A stretch of 64,000 nucleotides of DNA. Origin: SURF-33 sp964598885 (lineage in GTDB: Bacteria; Desulfobacterota; Desulfobacteria; Desulfobacterales; Desulfosalsimonadaceae). Numbering within the stretch: position 1 is the first letter of the stretch; each line of letters begins with the position of its first letter. The DNA lies in contig CAZRES010000002.1 of the NCBI GenBank assembly GCA_964598885.1, forward strand, positions 1 to 64,000, given 5' to 3'. Both the position numbers and the translations under genes were made by a program. Positions 1 through 7,364 of the stretch are shown here, one piece after another. Under the pieces are notes generated by a model. The model worked only from the letters and a program-made list of their open reading frames with translations, was not told the DNA's origin and searched no databases.

Positions 1-27
1 GAGTAGGACGCCGCCGATTCCCTCCCC

Positions 28-72
28 AAAAAAAGCCCCGCCTACTGTATAACAGTAAGCGGGGCTTTTTTT
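28..72. terminator. Bidirectional intrinsic terminator
   Basis: A strong hairpin has arms at 35-48 and 52-65 (GCCCCGC, then TACTGT pairing with ACAGTA, with one C/A mismatch at 42/58) and a three-base loop. It is flanked by seven A on the left and seven T on the right, so it can terminate transcription from both sides. It closes the leftward gene cluster that ends at 112. Confidence 0.9.
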
Positions 73-111
73 ATTGCCTGACTCTAACAGCGGCCTGCGC
101 GTTGCGTTTTA

Positions 112-318
112 TTAGGGGTTGGACGGCTCCGTGGCCTGCCTGGACAACTCCCGAACGTTTTGCAGGGTTTTTTCCGCCGTATCCGCCGTCTCCCGGGCAC
201 GGTCCAGGCGTTCGATGTTATTGACTCCGGCCTGGTCTTTGGTGGTCAGATCCGAAATCACCAGGATGCCCACGATCAGCGCGGCAAGCAGCAGCACAAC
301 AAACAGGATGCCTTTCAT
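112..318 (-). CDS. Small single-span membrane protein, unknown function
   Basis: This predicted 68-residue protein starts with a hydrophobic segment (about residues 3-22, rich in L, V, I and A) that is either an inner-membrane anchor or an uncleaved signal. A short polar, charged, helical tail follows that looks like an amphipathic coiled coil (RLDRARETADTAEKTLQNV). A good Shine-Dalgarno GGAGAAG lies five bases before the ATG, which supports real translation. It is the last gene of the leftward series, lies about 120 bp after the SEC-C protein gene and is followed directly by a bidirectional terminator. The family is not recognised. The tail would probably lie in the periplasm or cytoplasm as a small helical bundle, but no function can be assigned. 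Confidence 0.6.
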   Translation of the reverse strand: MKGILFVVLLLAALIVGILVISDLTTKDQAGVNNIERLDRARETADTAEKTLQNVRELSRQATEPSNP

Positions 319-441
319 TTCATCTTCTCCAGATCAATATAGTGAAAATTAAATTCGAAATGATCTTCACAGTGAAAAATTAGTTATGTATGTTAATTGG
401 ATTTGCTTTATTATGGGGATACCTCAGTTTTACTCTTAAAA

Positions 442-1161
442 TTAATTAAGGCAGCAGTGTTTATATTTTTTCCCCGAACCGCAGGGACAGGGATCGTTTC
501 GCCGGGGAGCGGCGTTGGACGCCGGTTCGGGTGCCGGCAGCATGTCTCGATCAAGCTTGAGATAGACCGGCGCGATGCTGATCAGAAATACCACAATGGC
601 CAGAAACTGGCGGCCGCCGTTGGCCAGTACATGCGACCAGGCCGACCGGGCCGTGTTGGCCCAGACGCTGGTGGAATGAACGGATTCGATCTTTTCGACA
701 AAGATCATGGGAAGATCCAGGGCATGCATGAGGATGATCAGCGGAAGAGAAATCAGAAAGGTCTGGAAGCGGTTGAGCAGGGTGATGCCGGGCCAGGCCA
801 GGATCAGGGAAAACACGATGATGGGCGCAATGCAAAGCGTGTTGGCCTGGGCCTTGAGCCGGACCGTGTTTCCGGGCTCCTGGGGGGCATAAGGTTTGTT
901 GGCCATGGGCTTGTTGACCTTGATGGTGTAGCGGAGATAATCCATCCGGTCGATGGTCACAAGTTCGCTGATCCTGACGTCATATGCCGGATCCATCCAT
1001 TCCAGCTGTTCGGCGATCAGGGGCATATAGAAGCGCACGTAATACGGATTGATGAGATAAAATAAGACAATGAAAAACACGCCGGCCGGCGCCAGCCGGA
1101 GCATCAGGATTTTCGGCCGCCAGCGGCGGGGTTTATCGGCTGTTTTGGGGGATGCGTTCAA
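442..1161 (-). CDS. Multi-span membrane protein with C-terminal SEC-C zinc motif, next to an exosortase
   Basis: The predicted product has a hydrophobic N-terminal segment (about residues 20-38), a soluble, probably periplasmic stretch, two or three further membrane spans (about 110-160 and 195-212), and ends in a canonical SEC-C motif, CPCGSGKKYKHCC, close to the last residue. SEC-C motifs bind zinc and occur in SecA and in many unrelated proteins, where they mediate contact with ribosomes or partners. The start is a TTG (1159-1161) inside the end of the exosortase gene, a 29-bp overlap that implies translational coupling; an internal ATG (residue 20, near 1104) is the alternative. The body of the protein is not a family I recognise. 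The tight coupling suggests it works with the exosortase-like enzyme, which is inference. Confidence 0.6.
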   Translation of the reverse strand: MNASPKTADKPRRWRPKILMLRLAPAGVFFIVLFYLINPYYVRFYMPLIAEQLEWMDPAYDVRISELVTIDRMDYLRYTIKVNKPMANKPYAPQEPGNTVRLKAQANTLCIAPIIVFSLILAWPGITLLNRFQTFLISLPLIILMHALDLPMIFVEKIESVHSTSVWANTARSAWSHVLANGGRQFLAIVVFLISIAPVYLKLDRDMLPAPEPASNAAPRRNDPCPCGSGKKYKHCCLN

Positions 1162-1660
1162 TTCGGCTCACCCAGAAAACAAAAAAGATCAGGGAGATGA
1201 TGATAATCACGGTCTGGCCCACATAGATGTGCATCATGTCAAACAGCGCGGGTTTGAACCGAACCGTATAGTAAAGTCCCGCGATTCTGGTCAGGTTGAA
1301 GGCGTAAATAAAAAGGATGCCGCCCAGGATGCCGTAAAATTTCGCCAGCCCGCGGGCGGGAAATGCCAGGACCGCGGCAACCAGGAGCAGCATCCCCTCA
1401 ATCCCCTCGCAGCCGCGCATGACTTCCACGGTGGCGCCGCCCACAATGGCGTTCCCGCGCACCTCGGTGTTTTCATTGGGTGTGATGATATTGATCAGCG
1501 CTGAACTGGCCCGGGTGGTCATGGTGTCCACAAGAAAAGGCGTGGTGTAGTCCCGGGTGGCGTAATGGGCGGCCTGGAGAATGATAAAAAGCGCGACAAA
1601 TCCGAGGAAAAACCGGATTTCTCTGGTATTGGATCGGAGAAACCGTCTTACAACACTCAT
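1133..1660 (-). CDS. Exosortase/archaeosortase-family transpeptidase
   Basis: This polytopic membrane protein of 175 residues carries the three conserved residues of exosortases in the expected order: Cys84 in MRGCEGIEGM, Arg125 in FNLTRIAG and His144 in DMMHIYVG, all at or near membrane segments. Family members cleave PEP-CTERM-like tails of exported proteins at the outer face of the inner membrane and may attach the product to a polysaccharide or lipid. The compact size resembles single-domain exosortases such as the XrtH type rather than the long EpsI fusions; the subtype is a guess. The start is ATG 1658-1660 with AGAAGG upstream; a longer frame would run into larB. It lies 23 bp after larB and overlaps the SEC-C gene. 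No substrate with a CTERM signal was seen in the window. Confidence 0.75.
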   Translation of the reverse strand: MSVVRRFLRSNTREIRFFLGFVALFIILQAAHYATRDYTTPFLVDTMTTRASSALINIITPNENTEVRGNAIVGGATVEVMRGCEGIEGMLLLVAAVLAFPARGLAKFYGILGGILFIYAFNLTRIAGLYYTVRFKPALFDMMHIYVGQTVIIIISLIFFVFWVSRIERIPQNSR

Positions 1661-1683
1661 GTAACCCTTCTTGTCCTTTGCTT

Positions 1684-2433
1684 TTAAAGCCGGTTGATCA
1701 TGGAGGCCATGTAGGCCGCGCCGAAACCGTTGTCGATATTGACCACCGCCACATTGGAACTGCACGAATTGAGCATGGAAAACAGGGCCGTCAGACCCCC
1801 CAGGCTGGTGCCGTAGCCCACGCTGGTGGGAACGCCGATGACGGGTTTGTCCACCAGGCCCGCCACCACCGAGGGAAGCGCCCCTTCCATGCCGGCAACC
1901 ACGATCAGTACAGCCGCGCTTTCCATATCATCCTTGTAGGCAAAGAGCCGATGGATACCGGCCACGCCCACGTCGAAAATGCTTTTCACCGGATTGCCCA
2001 TGGCCCGGGCCGTTAAAAAGGCCTCCCGGGCCACCGGGATGTCCGATGTGCCGGCGGAAATCACCAGAATGACCCCTTTTCCGGTGATCGGGACCTCGCC
2101 GGCGGCCCATTCGAGCATCCGGGCATCCACATGGTAAATGGCATCCGGAAGAGCGATTTGCACCTGCCGCGCTTTTTTTTCATCAATGCGGGTCACCAGG
2201 ATGATGTTTTCCCGCGGCATCATTTTTTCCATGATGCCGGTGATCTGGACGACGGTTTTGTTTTCGCCGTAGATGACCTCGGGGAATCCTTTTCTCAGGG
2301 ACCGGTGATGGTCGATATGGGCATAGCCGATATCTTCCACGGTCAGGTGCTTAAGGCTGTCCAGGGCGGTTTCCACGGCCACCTCGCCGTGGGCCACGGA
2401 TTGGAGAAGCGTTTTGAGGCGGTCTGGATGCAT
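1684..2433 (-). CDS. larB: Nickel-pincer cofactor biosynthesis protein LarB (pyridinium-3,5-biscarboxylate synthase)
   Basis: LarB carboxylates and hydrolyses nicotinic acid adenine dinucleotide to give pyridinium-3,5-biscarboxylate mononucleotide, the first step to the nickel-pincer cofactor of lactate racemase and related enzymes. The 249-residue length fits, and the C-terminal half has the PurE-like (AIRC) fold with ISAGTSDIPVAREA, VVAGMEGALPSVVAGL and IGVPTSVGYGTSLGG. The N-terminal half contains the LarB-specific region with DHHRSLRKGFPEV. The start has AGGAAG upstream. It follows the coiled-coil protein downstream of guaA and precedes the exosortase gene. The partner larC is in this window about 28 kb away (30581-31744); no larE was found, so the pathway is only partly encoded here. 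Confidence 0.93.
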   Translation of the reverse strand: MHPDRLKTLLQSVAHGEVAVETALDSLKHLTVEDIGYAHIDHHRSLRKGFPEVIYGENKTVVQITGIMEKMMPRENIILVTRIDEKKARQVQIALPDAIYHVDARMLEWAAGEVPITGKGVILVISAGTSDIPVAREAFLTARAMGNPVKSIFDVGVAGIHRLFAYKDDMESAAVLIVVAGMEGALPSVVAGLVDKPVIGVPTSVGYGTSLGGLTALFSMLNSCSSNVAVVNIDNGFGAAYMASMINRL

Positions 2434-2464
2434 GGCATCTTCCTGATTTCTGCTGTTGTTTTGC

Positions 2465-3298
2465 CTATTGGATTTCCTGCTCGATGATGCCGTTTATGGG
2501 TTCCGGAGGCGCTTCCGGTGCTGTGGGGGCCACTGGTTTTGGAACTTCGGCGAGGGATTGGGCCAGCTGGTCCATGCGCCCTTGCAGGTCACCGGCGGTT
2601 TTTTGCAGGACCGCGATTTCGTTGTAAAGGGTTTCGGCATGATGGGCCATGTTCTGCTGGGTGAACTCGCGTTCGGCCGCCAGGGCCTCATTTAACATAT
2701 CCTTATCCACAATCCGGTCTGCGAGGGCTTCCACTTGCTGCCGATTATCATCCGCCGCGGCCTGGATCGCATCAATGCGAACAAAGGCCTGTTCCATCCG
2801 GGCCGACATCTGATCGACGTATTTTTGCATCCCCACGATATCTTTTTTCAGGGCGTCGACCGCAGCGGTGGCCGCGGCGGCGCGTTCTCCAACAGTTTCT
2901 ACCTCGGTCTGGTCCGCCTTGCCGGCCTGTACATCGGCGATGGCGGCGTCGGCGGCATCTATTTTTTCCTCCAGTCGAGACATATCGGTTTGCGCAGCGG
3001 CGGTGTGGTCGGCGATTTGCATCTCCAGGCTTTCCAAGTGTTCGTTGAATTGGGCCGACAGGCCGGTAATTTCCGTTGCGCCGGTGGCGTCCACCGCGTG
3101 AAGCTTGTTGCGGAGATCATGATAGCCCCAGACAAAGGCGCCGCCCATGACCAGAATGGCAATGAAGATCATCCACAACGACCATGGGGTCGTCCTGCCG
3201 GAGGCAAGATCGCCGGCCGGCGGTGCATCGTCGGCCGGTTCGTCGGGTACCGGGGCGCTGAGGTCAATTTTAAATTTTTTCTTTTCAATACCGGTCAT
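2465..3298 (-). CDS. Membrane-anchored coiled-coil protein, unknown function
   Basis: A predicted protein with a short basic/acidic N-terminal tail, one membrane span (about residues 39-58, SLWMIFIAILVMGGAFVWGY) and then about 180 residues of Ala/Glu/Asp/Gln-rich heptad sequence, ending in a Pro-rich tail. The topology suggests a cytoplasmic N-terminus with a periplasmic coiled coil, broadly like HemX or other envelope-spacing proteins, but there is no family match I can name. The chosen ATG lies one codon after the guaA stop and has GGGA upstream; a second ATG at 3310 would overlap guaA by ten bases and has a poorer ribosome site. The gene is translationally linked to guaA, though no shared function is obvious. 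Confidence 0.65.
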   Translation of the reverse strand: MTGIEKKKFKIDLSAPVPDEPADDAPPAGDLASGRTTPWSLWMIFIAILVMGGAFVWGYHDLRNKLHAVDATGATEITGLSAQFNEHLESLEMQIADHTAAAQTDMSRLEEKIDAADAAIADVQAGKADQTEVETVGERAAAATAAVDALKKDIVGMQKYVDQMSARMEQAFVRIDAIQAAADDNRQQVEALADRIVDKDMLNEALAAEREFTQQNMAHHAETLYNEIAVLQKTAGDLQGRMDQLAQSLAEVPKPVAPTAPEAPPEPINGIIEQEIQ

Positions 3299-3300
3299 TT

Positions 3301-4830
3301 CTATTCCCATTCGATGGTGCTCGGGGGTTTGGAACTGATGTCGTAAACCACCCGGTTGACACCGGATACTTCATTGATGATGCGGGTTGAGATTTTTGCC
3401 AGCAGTTTCTGGGGCAGTCTGGCCCAGTCCGCTGTCATGGCATCCTTGCTGGTCACGGCCCGGATGGCCACGATGTGCTCATAGGTCCGTTTATCGCCCA
3501 TGACGCCAACACTCTTGATGGGCAATAGGACGGCAAAGGATTGCCATACTTTTCGATAATAGCCCGCGGCCCTGATTTCTTCAAGTAAAACCGCATCCAC
3601 GTTTCGAAGGATCCGCAGCCGGCCCGGACTGACTTCACCGATGATCCGGATTGCCAGACCGGGCCCGGGAAAGGGCTGGCGCCACACCAGTTCATCCGGA
3701 AGGGCGAGTTCGGCGCCAAGGACGCGGACTTCATCTTTGAATAGCAGTTTCAGCGGTTCGACAAGTTTGAGCTTCATTTTTTTCGGCAATCCGCCCACGT
3801 TGTGGTGGGATTTGATAATGGAGGTGGGACCGCCGAAGGCCGACTGGGATTCAATGATATCCGGATAAAGGGTTCCCTGGGCCAGAAATTCGGCGTCTTT
3901 GATTTTTTTGGCTTCCGCCTCAAACACGTCCATGAAGATCTTGCCGATGATTTTTCGCTTGCGCTCGGGATCGGCCACGCCTTTTAAGGCGGTTAAAAAC
4001 AGTTTCGACGCGTTGACATACCGGATATTCAAATGCAGATGCTGTTTGAACAGCGTCTTTAGCCGGCCGGCTTCATTTTGCCGAAGCAGGCCGTTGTCTA
4101 CAAAGATGCAGGTCAGCCGACTGTCGATGGCTCTGTGAATCAGGACCGCGGTCACCGAAGAATCCACACCGCCGCTTAAGCCAAGGATGACTTTTTTATC
4201 GCCGACCTCCTCCCGGATCTGGGAAATGGTATCCCGGGCAAATGCCTTCATGGTCCAGGTGCGGCGGCAGCCGCAGATGGCAAAAAGGAAATTTTTCAAC
4301 ATGCGCCCGCCGCCCGGCGTATGGGCCACTTCCGGATGGAACTGCAGCCCGTAAAGCTGTCTTGACGGGTCGGCCGCCGCCGCAATGGGAGTGTTTTCGG
4401 TGGAGGCGGTGACGGCAAAACCGGCCGGCAGGCGGGTTATGGAATCTCCGTGGCTCATCCAGCACGTGGGATGCGTTCCGATTCCTGCAAACAACGTTTT
4501 GGTGTCTTGGATGCGGAGTTCGGCAAAACCGTATTCCCTTTTTTTGGTTTTGGTCACCGTTCCGCCGAGCATGTGCATCATATATTGCATGCCATAGCAA
4601 ATTCCCAGAACCGGCACGCCGAGAGAAAATATCGCCGGATCAATGCGGGCGCTGTTTTTTTCATAAATGCTGGCCGGGCCGCCGGACAGAATAATACCGT
4701 CGGGATTGAGCGCTCTTAATGTATCCATATCGATATGGGGCGGTTCGATCTGGCAATAGACGCGGTTTTCGCGAACGCGGCGGGCAATCAACTGATTGTA
4801 CTGGGAGCCGAAATCAATGACGACGATCAT
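3301..4830 (-). CDS. guaA: GMP synthase (glutamine-hydrolysing)
   Basis: GuaA converts XMP to GMP with ATP and glutamine, the last step of guanine nucleotide synthesis. The class I glutamine amidotransferase domain at the N-terminus shows Cys78 in GICYGMQ and the His165/Glu167 pair in FHPEV. The ATP pyrophosphatase domain carries the P-loop SGGVDSS at 219-225. The dimerisation domain ends with the typical DISSKPPSTIEWE. The 509-residue length is close to the 510-525 usual for the family. The ATG has AAGAGG upstream. It is the first gene of a leftward cluster and lies back to back with the TrpF-like gene over a 273-bp AT-rich region in which I found neither a purine riboswitch nor a clear promoter. 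Confidence 0.98.
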   Translation of the reverse strand: MIVVIDFGSQYNQLIARRVRENRVYCQIEPPHIDMDTLRALNPDGIILSGGPASIYEKNSARIDPAIFSLGVPVLGICYGMQYMMHMLGGTVTKTKKREYGFAELRIQDTKTLFAGIGTHPTCWMSHGDSITRLPAGFAVTASTENTPIAAAADPSRQLYGLQFHPEVAHTPGGGRMLKNFLFAICGCRRTWTMKAFARDTISQIREEVGDKKVILGLSGGVDSSVTAVLIHRAIDSRLTCIFVDNGLLRQNEAGRLKTLFKQHLHLNIRYVNASKLFLTALKGVADPERKRKIIGKIFMDVFEAEAKKIKDAEFLAQGTLYPDIIESQSAFGGPTSIIKSHHNVGGLPKKMKLKLVEPLKLLFKDEVRVLGAELALPDELVWRQPFPGPGLAIRIIGEVSPGRLRILRNVDAVLLEEIRAAGYYRKVWQSFAVLLPIKSVGVMGDKRTYEHIVAIRAVTSKDAMTADWARLPQKLLAKISTRIINEVSGVNRVVYDISSKPPSTIEWE

Positions 4831-5103
4831 GCAAGCCTCTTAATAGTGCGATAAAATCGAGTAATGAGGATATGTTATCGAATTTTAAGAAAAAAATTGA
4901 ACAAGTCAGTTGAATATGGTAAAGAAGCCGGGAAATGTCAATATCATTTTCAGGTTTGTGTTTCCATTGTATTTTTTTACTGGTCAAGAATGTCGCAGCT
5001 GATGATGTTGAACAAGGTCGCGGCGTTCGTGGATAAAAGCCCCGAAACGCGGACAGTGTCTGAAATGCGGCATGTTGCAGCAGGGCCAACGGTTGAAGGA
5101 AAA

Positions 5104-5889
5104 ATGATCGTTCAAATTTACGAAATACAGACACCGGGCGAAGCGGAAATCATGGCGGCCCTGGGTGTGGACCACATCGGCAGCGTGGTCGTTTCAGCGG
5201 ACGGCTGGCGGCAGCCGCTTATCCGGGAGACGGTCCGGGCCGCGGGAGCCGCCCATGCCCGAAGCACGTTGATCCCGTTATTCAATGACAGGGACCTGGT
5301 GTTGCGATCCATGGAGTATTATCAGCCCGATATCGTCCATTTCTGCGAGATCCTGGCGGTTGGAAAAAATTCTTCTACTCTTGAAACGGCTTGTTCCCCG
5401 TGCATAGCGTTGCAGGCGGCAGTAAAAAAGCGGTTTCCGGAAATCGCCATCATGCGCTCCATTCCCATCCCCGCTGCTTTAAATAATGATATTCCCATGC
5501 ATATTGACTCTGATGCGGATCGCGTTGCGCCGGGCATCAGGATTCTGGTGGAGTTGTTCGGCCCGGTCAGCGATTATTTTTTGACCGATACGCTCCTGAC
5601 GGGTAAAGATGGTGCCGTAAATCAGCCGGTGGACGGATTTGTGGGTATTACCGGCACAACATGCAATTGGAACGTTGCCGCAGAGCTGGTTCGGATCAGT
5701 CCTTTGCCGGTGATCCTTGCCGGCGGCATATCCCCTGAAAATGTGTATGCGGGTATCCAACGCGTCCGTCCCGCCGGTGTGGACTCCTGCACGTTGACCA
5801 ATGTGGCTGACAGTAAGGGCCGGTCGGTCCGGTTTAAAAAAGACGTGGAAAAAGTCCGGCGGTTTGTCGCCAATGCCCGGCGTGGTTAA
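5104..5889 (+). CDS. TrpF-like (phosphoribosylanthranilate isomerase-fold) TIM-barrel protein, probably not a PRA isomerase
   Basis: The C-terminal third matches the TrpF family in LAGGISPENVYAGIQ, RPAGVD and FVANARRG, and FLTDTL may hold the equivalent of the TrpF general acid Asp. The N-terminal strand that in TrpF carries the catalytic Cys (KICGIT) reads QIYEIQ here, with Tyr6 in its place, and the substrate-binding SSGVE becomes SCTLTN. It is therefore a barrel of the TrpF superfamily with changed chemistry. The ATG at 5104 has GAAGGA just upstream and begins where TrpF proteins begin; the reading frame is open further upstream without support. No tryptophan genes are nearby; neighbours are guaA (divergent) and efp. 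Orthologues may be annotated as phosphoribosylanthranilate isomerase, which the missing Cys argues against. Confidence 0.75.
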   Translation: MIVQIYEIQTPGEAEIMAALGVDHIGSVVVSADGWRQPLIRETVRAAGAAHARSTLIPLFNDRDLVLRSMEYYQPDIVHFCEILAVGKNSSTLETACSPCIALQAAVKKRFPEIAIMRSIPIPAALNNDIPMHIDSDADRVAPGIRILVELFGPVSDYFLTDTLLTGKDGAVNQPVDGFVGITGTTCNWNVAAELVRISPLPVILAGGISPENVYAGIQRVRPAGVDSCTLTNVADSKGRSVRFKKDVEKVRRFVANARRG

Positions 5890-6005
5890 GCATGGCGCTG
5901 GCCCTGCTCTTTTTTGTAGACGGTACAACGGCAGATCGCATATGGTTGTTCGCCGATGCTACCTGCCTGTTAAAAAACTAATATGAGACGAGGAGAAACA
6001 TTCCG

Positions 6006-6569
6006 ATGTATGAAAGCGGTGACCTTCGAAAAGGATTAAAAATCGAGATCGACGGCGATCCTTATGTGGTTGTTGATTTTGAGTTTACCAAGCCCGGCAA
6101 GGGGCAGGCCCTATATAAATGCAAACTGAAAAATATGATAACGGGCATTCAGTTTGATCGCACGTATCGTTCCGGGGAAAAATTCAAGCCCGCGGATTTG
6201 GAAGAGCAGGAAATGGAATATCTCTATGCCGAGGGCGACCGTTATTGCTTCATGAATACCACGACATATGATCAGGAATACATGACCCGGGATCAGATCG
6301 GATCTGATGTTCAACTGCTCAAGGAAAACACGGTATGCAACGTGCTGCTGTTCGACGGCCGGCCCATTGCCGTGACCCTGCCCAATTTCATTGAATTGCG
6401 GATCACCAGGGCCGATCCCTGGGTCAAGGGGGACACCGCATCCGGCAGCACCAAGCCGGCTACCCTGGAAACCGGATACGTGGTGCAGGTCCCGCCTTTT
6501 ATCGAGGAAGGGGAAAAGATCCGGATCGACACCCGTTCCGGACAGTACGTCGAACGCGTAAAATCCTGA
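6006..6569 (+). CDS. efp: Translation elongation factor P
   Basis: EF-P binds between the ribosomal P and E sites and relieves stalling at polyproline stretches. The 187-residue length and the three beta-barrel domains (KOW-like N-terminal, central and C-terminal OB folds) are standard, ending in IRIDTRSGQYVERV. The tip loop reads FTKPGKGQA, with Lys32 in the position that is beta-lysylated in E. coli-type EF-P; no EpmA or EpmB gene was seen here, so the modification state is unknown. GAGGAG upstream fixes the start. It follows the TrpF-like gene by about 115 bp and may share its transcript. Confidence 0.97.
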   Translation: MYESGDLRKGLKIEIDGDPYVVVDFEFTKPGKGQALYKCKLKNMITGIQFDRTYRSGEKFKPADLEEQEMEYLYAEGDRYCFMNTTTYDQEYMTRDQIGSDVQLLKENTVCNVLLFDGRPIAVTLPNFIELRITRADPWVKGDTASGSTKPATLETGYVVQVPPFIEEGEKIRIDTRSGQYVERVKS

Positions 6570-6621
6570 TCATATTTTCAATTTTACTATATTTCGATCC
6601 TAATCCAGGTTGTTTTTTTTC

Positions 6622-6649
6622 TTGACATCCTCTTGCGGGCTTTGATAAT
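6622..6649 (+). promoter_or_regulatory. Sigma-70 promoter of the TetR regulator
   Basis: A consensus TTGACA (6622-6627) is followed after 16 bases by GATAAT (6644-6649). The -10 box overlaps the left edge of the palindrome at 6647-6668, the layout expected for an autorepressed regulator gene. Confidence 0.75.
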
Positions 6650-6668
6650 GAATGAATCTTCATTCATT
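6647..6668. promoter_or_regulatory. TetR operator 1 (perfect 22-bp palindrome)
   Basis: Ten-base arms AATGAATGAA and TTCATTCATT form a perfect inverted repeat around a central TC. It overlaps the -10 box of the regulator's promoter. The inner 20 bases differ at only one position from the palindrome at 9365-9384, upstream of the electron-transfer operon. It is very likely the binding site of the TetR protein encoded immediately downstream. Confidence 0.85.
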
Positions 6669-7335
6669 AAATGAAAATCGCCTGTTTCCGGCGTATCCTG
6701 CGAGGTGGATCATAAAAAAGCTCAATAAAAGCAGTACGGACAAATATAACCGGATCCTGAACGCAGCCATCAAGGTTTTTGCGGAAAAGGGATTTTTTTA
6801 TTCCACGGTTTCCCAGATCGCCGGCGAGGCCGGGGTGGCGGACGGAACGATCTACCTTTATTTCAAAAACAAGGAAGATATTCTGCTGCAGTTTTTCAAT
6901 CGCCGGACCCATGAGGTGTTCGATCGCTTCCGGTCCGAGGTGGAAAAGGCGGAAAACGCGAGGGACAAGCTGGTAAATCTGATCCGCTCTCATCTGGAAG
7001 AATTTCAACATGACAAGGCCATGGCCATCGTGTTTCAGTCCGAGGCACGGGTGAAATCCCGGTTGAACGGGCGTCTGGACAAGTATGTCAAAGATCTGAG
7101 CAAGAAATACATGGATCTTGTCGGGGAAATCGTTGAACTGGGACAGGCCGAAGGGGGGATTCGAAAGGATGTTTACATCAGTTTGGTCAAACGCCTGGTT
7201 CTCGGGTCGGTAGACGAGGTCATCACCACCTGGGTGAATACGGGCGGCCATTATGATATGACGTCCATGGCCGAACCGCTGGTGGATCTTTATTTCAGAG
7301 GAATAGGCAGCCCACAGTCGGCTGCGGTTCAGTAA
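6652..7335 (+). CDS. TetR-family transcriptional regulator of fatty-acid oxidation (FadR/YsiA-like)
   Basis: The N-terminal helix-turn-helix is clear (about residues 33-77: ILNAAIKVFAEKGF, TVSQIAGEAGV, TIYLYFKNKEDIL) and the rest is the helical ligand domain typical of acyl-CoA-responsive TetR repressors. It sits 30 bp before the acyl-CoA dehydrogenase gene, and near-identical palindromes lie in its own promoter and before the oxidoreductase-etf genes, so it probably represses this block until an acyl-CoA binds. The start is uncertain: the only in-frame ATG (6652) lies inside the operator and downstream of the -10 box by only two bases, which is too close. A ribosome site GAGGTGG (6702-6708) instead precedes an in-frame ATA at 6712, which would give a normal-length N-terminus. 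Confidence 0.9.
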   Translation: MNLHSLNENRLFPAYPARWIIKKLNKSSTDKYNRILNAAIKVFAEKGFFYSTVSQIAGEAGVADGTIYLYFKNKEDILLQFFNRRTHEVFDRFRSEVEKAENARDKLVNLIRSHLEEFQHDKAMAIVFQSEARVKSRLNGRLDKYVKDLSKKYMDLVGEIVELGQAEGGIRKDVYISLVKRLVLGSVDEVITTWVNTGGHYDMTSMAEPLVDLYFRGIGSPQSAAVQ

Positions 7336-7364
7336 TTTCATCATATAATAAAGGAGAAAAGGTT

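Noticed and set aside
4831..5103. A purine riboswitch upstream of guaA.
   Set aside because: No purine aptamer core or conserved loop pair was recognised on the minus strand.
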